Shown here one piece after another: positions 40,713-41,833 of a stretch of 41,833 nucleotides of DNA. How positions within the stretch are numbered: the first letter of the stretch is position 1; each line of letters starts with the position of its first letter. A program made the translations under genes and the position numbers. The DNA is from Clostridiales bacterium (GTDB lineage Bacteria > Bacillota > Clostridia > Christensenellales > Pumilibacteraceae). The notes beneath the pieces are model-generated. The model was not told where the DNA came from, did no database searches, and was given only the letters and a program-made list of their open reading frames with translations. Location of the stretch: assembly GCA_022508405.1 (NCBI GenBank), contig JAFLVI010000002.1, forward strand, positions 30,740-72,572. Direction: 5' to 3'.

Positions 40713-41833
40713 ATGATTTTTTACGATGCTATTGTAATAGGTGCGGGGCACGCCGGAGTGGAAGCGGCGTTGGCGCTTGCTAAGACGGGAGTAAATACGC
40801 TCGTCCTTTCCATCACGCCCGACAATGTGGGATACATGGCGTGCAATCCGTCCATAGGCGGCACGGGCAAGGGACACTTGGTGCGCGAAGCAGACGCACT
40901 GGGCGGCTTTATGGGCATTGCGGCTGACGCGTGCGCCACGCAAATCCGCATGCTAAACGCGTCTAAGGGTCTTGCCGTGCGTTCACTCCGCGCGCAGGAA
41001 GACAAGTATAAGTATCATGCGTTTACAAAACGCGCATTGGAAACGGCGGACAATCTTTCGCTCCGTCAAGACGAAGTAAAAAGCATTGTGCATGACGGCA
41101 AAGACTTTACTGTAGAATGCGTTACGGGAAGTGTCTATTGTTGCCGTGCGGTGGTCGTGGCAACAGGCGTGTACATGGACAGCGCTATTATTTGCGGACA
41201 TTCCGTGCAGCAGCGCGGTCCGGTGTGCTTTGCCAGAAGCGATTATCTGGCTCAGTCGCTTAAAGGCTTAGGCTTTAATCTAAGGCGGTTTAAGACGGGC
41301 ACGCCCGCAAGGCTGCTGGGAAAATCCATTGACTTTTCGCGGCTGGAAGTACAGGAAGGCGATACTGTCCCGTACACCTTTTCCGCGCTGACAAAAAAGC
41401 AGCCAAAAAACACTACGGTGTGCTATCTCGGCTACACCAACGAGCGCACGCACGATATTATTCGCGCCGCGCTTGGGTCTTCGCCGCGGTCGCTCGGACT
41501 GATTACAGGCACGGGCGCGCGGTACTGTCCGTCCATAGAAGACAAGATCGTGCGGTTTGCGGACAAGTCTCGGCACGCATTCTTCCTTGAACCCGAAGGC
41601 AGCGGCACCGACGAATGGTACATTCAGGGCATATCCACTTCGCTTCCGCCCGACGTTCAGCGCGAAATGTACCGTTCTATTGTCGGGCTGGAAAACGTAC
41701 ACATCGTGCGCGACGCGTACGCAATAGAATACGAGTGCATTGACGCGCGCGAGCTTTATCCTTCGCTGATGTCCAAGCGCATAGACGGCTTGTTCTTTGC
41801 GGGGCAGGTCAACGGCACCAGCGGGTACGAGGA
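40713..41833 (+). CDS. mnmG: tRNA modification flavoenzyme MnmG, 5' part (cut by window edge)
   Basis: At least 373 of the usual ~620-630 residues. The FAD-binding N-terminus (YDAIVIGAGHAGVEAALALA) and family motifs CNPSIGGTGKGHLVREADALGG, MLNASKGLAVRSLRAQ, RRFKTGTPARL and YCPSIEDKIVRF are all present. With MnmE, MnmG installs carboxymethylaminomethyl groups on uridine 34 of tRNAs. The ATG at 40713 gives the family's start, but no Shine-Dalgarno sequence precedes it; the upstream bases are a repeat element and AT-rich sequence. The reading frame is open to the window end. No mnmE gene is in the window. Confidence 0.95.
   Translation, partial: MIFYDAIVIGAGHAGVEAALALAKTGVNTLVLSITPDNVGYMACNPSIGGTGKGHLVREADALGGFMGIAADACATQIRMLNASKGLAVRSLRAQEDKYKYHAFTKRALETADNLSLRQDEVKSIVHDGKDFTVECVTGSVYCCRAVVVATGVYMDSAIICGHSVQQRGPVCFARSDYLAQSLKGLGFNLRRFKTGTPARLLGKSIDFSRLEVQEGDTVPYTFSALTKKQPKNTTVCYLGYTNERTHDIIRAALGSSPRSLGLITGTGARYCPSIEDKIVRFADKSRHAFFLEPEGSGTDEWYIQGISTSLPPDVQREMYRSIVGLENVHIVRDAYAIEYECIDARELYPSLMSKRIDGLFFAGQVNGTSGYE

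Noticed and set aside
1-41833. CRISPR array, tRNA or rRNA genes, prophage or transposase genes
   Set aside because: No regularly spaced direct repeats, no tRNA-like T-arm/acceptor patterns in the intergenic regions, and no transposase, integrase or phage frame was found. The only repeats are those listed.

Overview
The window looks like a chromosomal segment of an uncultured or poorly characterised spore-forming member of the Clostridia (Bacillota). Four things point there: a full-length SpoIIE sporulation phosphatase with a consensus Spo0A box upstream; a FeoA-FeoA-FeoB cluster ending in the small FeoB-associated Cys-rich membrane protein; an ecfA1-ecfA2-ecfT-truA cluster; and several proteins typical of strict anaerobes (an Fe-S aldo/keto reductase, flavodoxins, a thioredoxin reductase-like protein without an obvious NADPH site). 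Promoters are strikingly close to the sigma-A consensus (TTGACA, 17 bp, TATAAT-like). The genus cannot be named from the sequence alone.

Layout. Positions 1-2327 are on the minus strand: the first codons of a secreted protein, a 462-aa secreted protein of unknown function, and a PHP-family phosphoesterase. A divergent promoter region leads to one 12.4-kb gene (2488-14892). It encodes a secreted protein of about 4,130 residues built from bacterial Ig-like domains, InlB/Listeria-Bacteroides B-repeats and glycan-binding-like modules. The rest is on the plus strand: a thioredoxin reductase-like flavoprotein (15101), spoIIE (16048), typA/bipA (18560), guaA (20438), a small unknown protein (22001), a lipoprotein of unknown function (22408), ecfA1-ecfA2-ecfT-truA and an RsmF-type RNA methyltransferase (24185-28904), the feo iron-uptake operon (29042-32122), a flavodoxin and an NTF2-like protein (32311-33184), a flavodoxin-domain protein with an Fe-S aldo/keto reductase (33360-35165), an XRE-cupin regulator with a complete polyamine ABC transporter potABCD (35360-40415), and the 5' part of mnmG, cut by the window edge.

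How the genes work together. The best-supported regulatory units are feo and the polyamine locus. The feo operon has a strong promoter and two related inverted-repeat sites sharing GTTAGCAAT, consistent with an iron-responsive repressor. In the polyamine locus a PuuR-like regulator precedes potABCD, and two GTTTA-type inverted repeats sit just after its promoter. Most of the remaining genes are housekeeping: translation, GMP synthesis, RNA modification and vitamin or metal uptake.

Unusual points. No wholly new multi-gene system is evident. The items most worth follow-up are: the giant modular surface protein with an exact 380-bp internal duplication; genes whose promoters abut the start codon and so predict leaderless mRNAs (PHP, ecfA1, perhaps spoIIE); a terminator-like hairpin inside the leader of the 462-aa secreted protein gene; a thioredoxin reductase that lacks the HRRxxxR motif; competing hairpins before truA; and a family of small AT-rich/GCGC intergenic repeats at four or so sites. 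No tRNA, rRNA, CRISPR array, transposase or prophage gene was seen.
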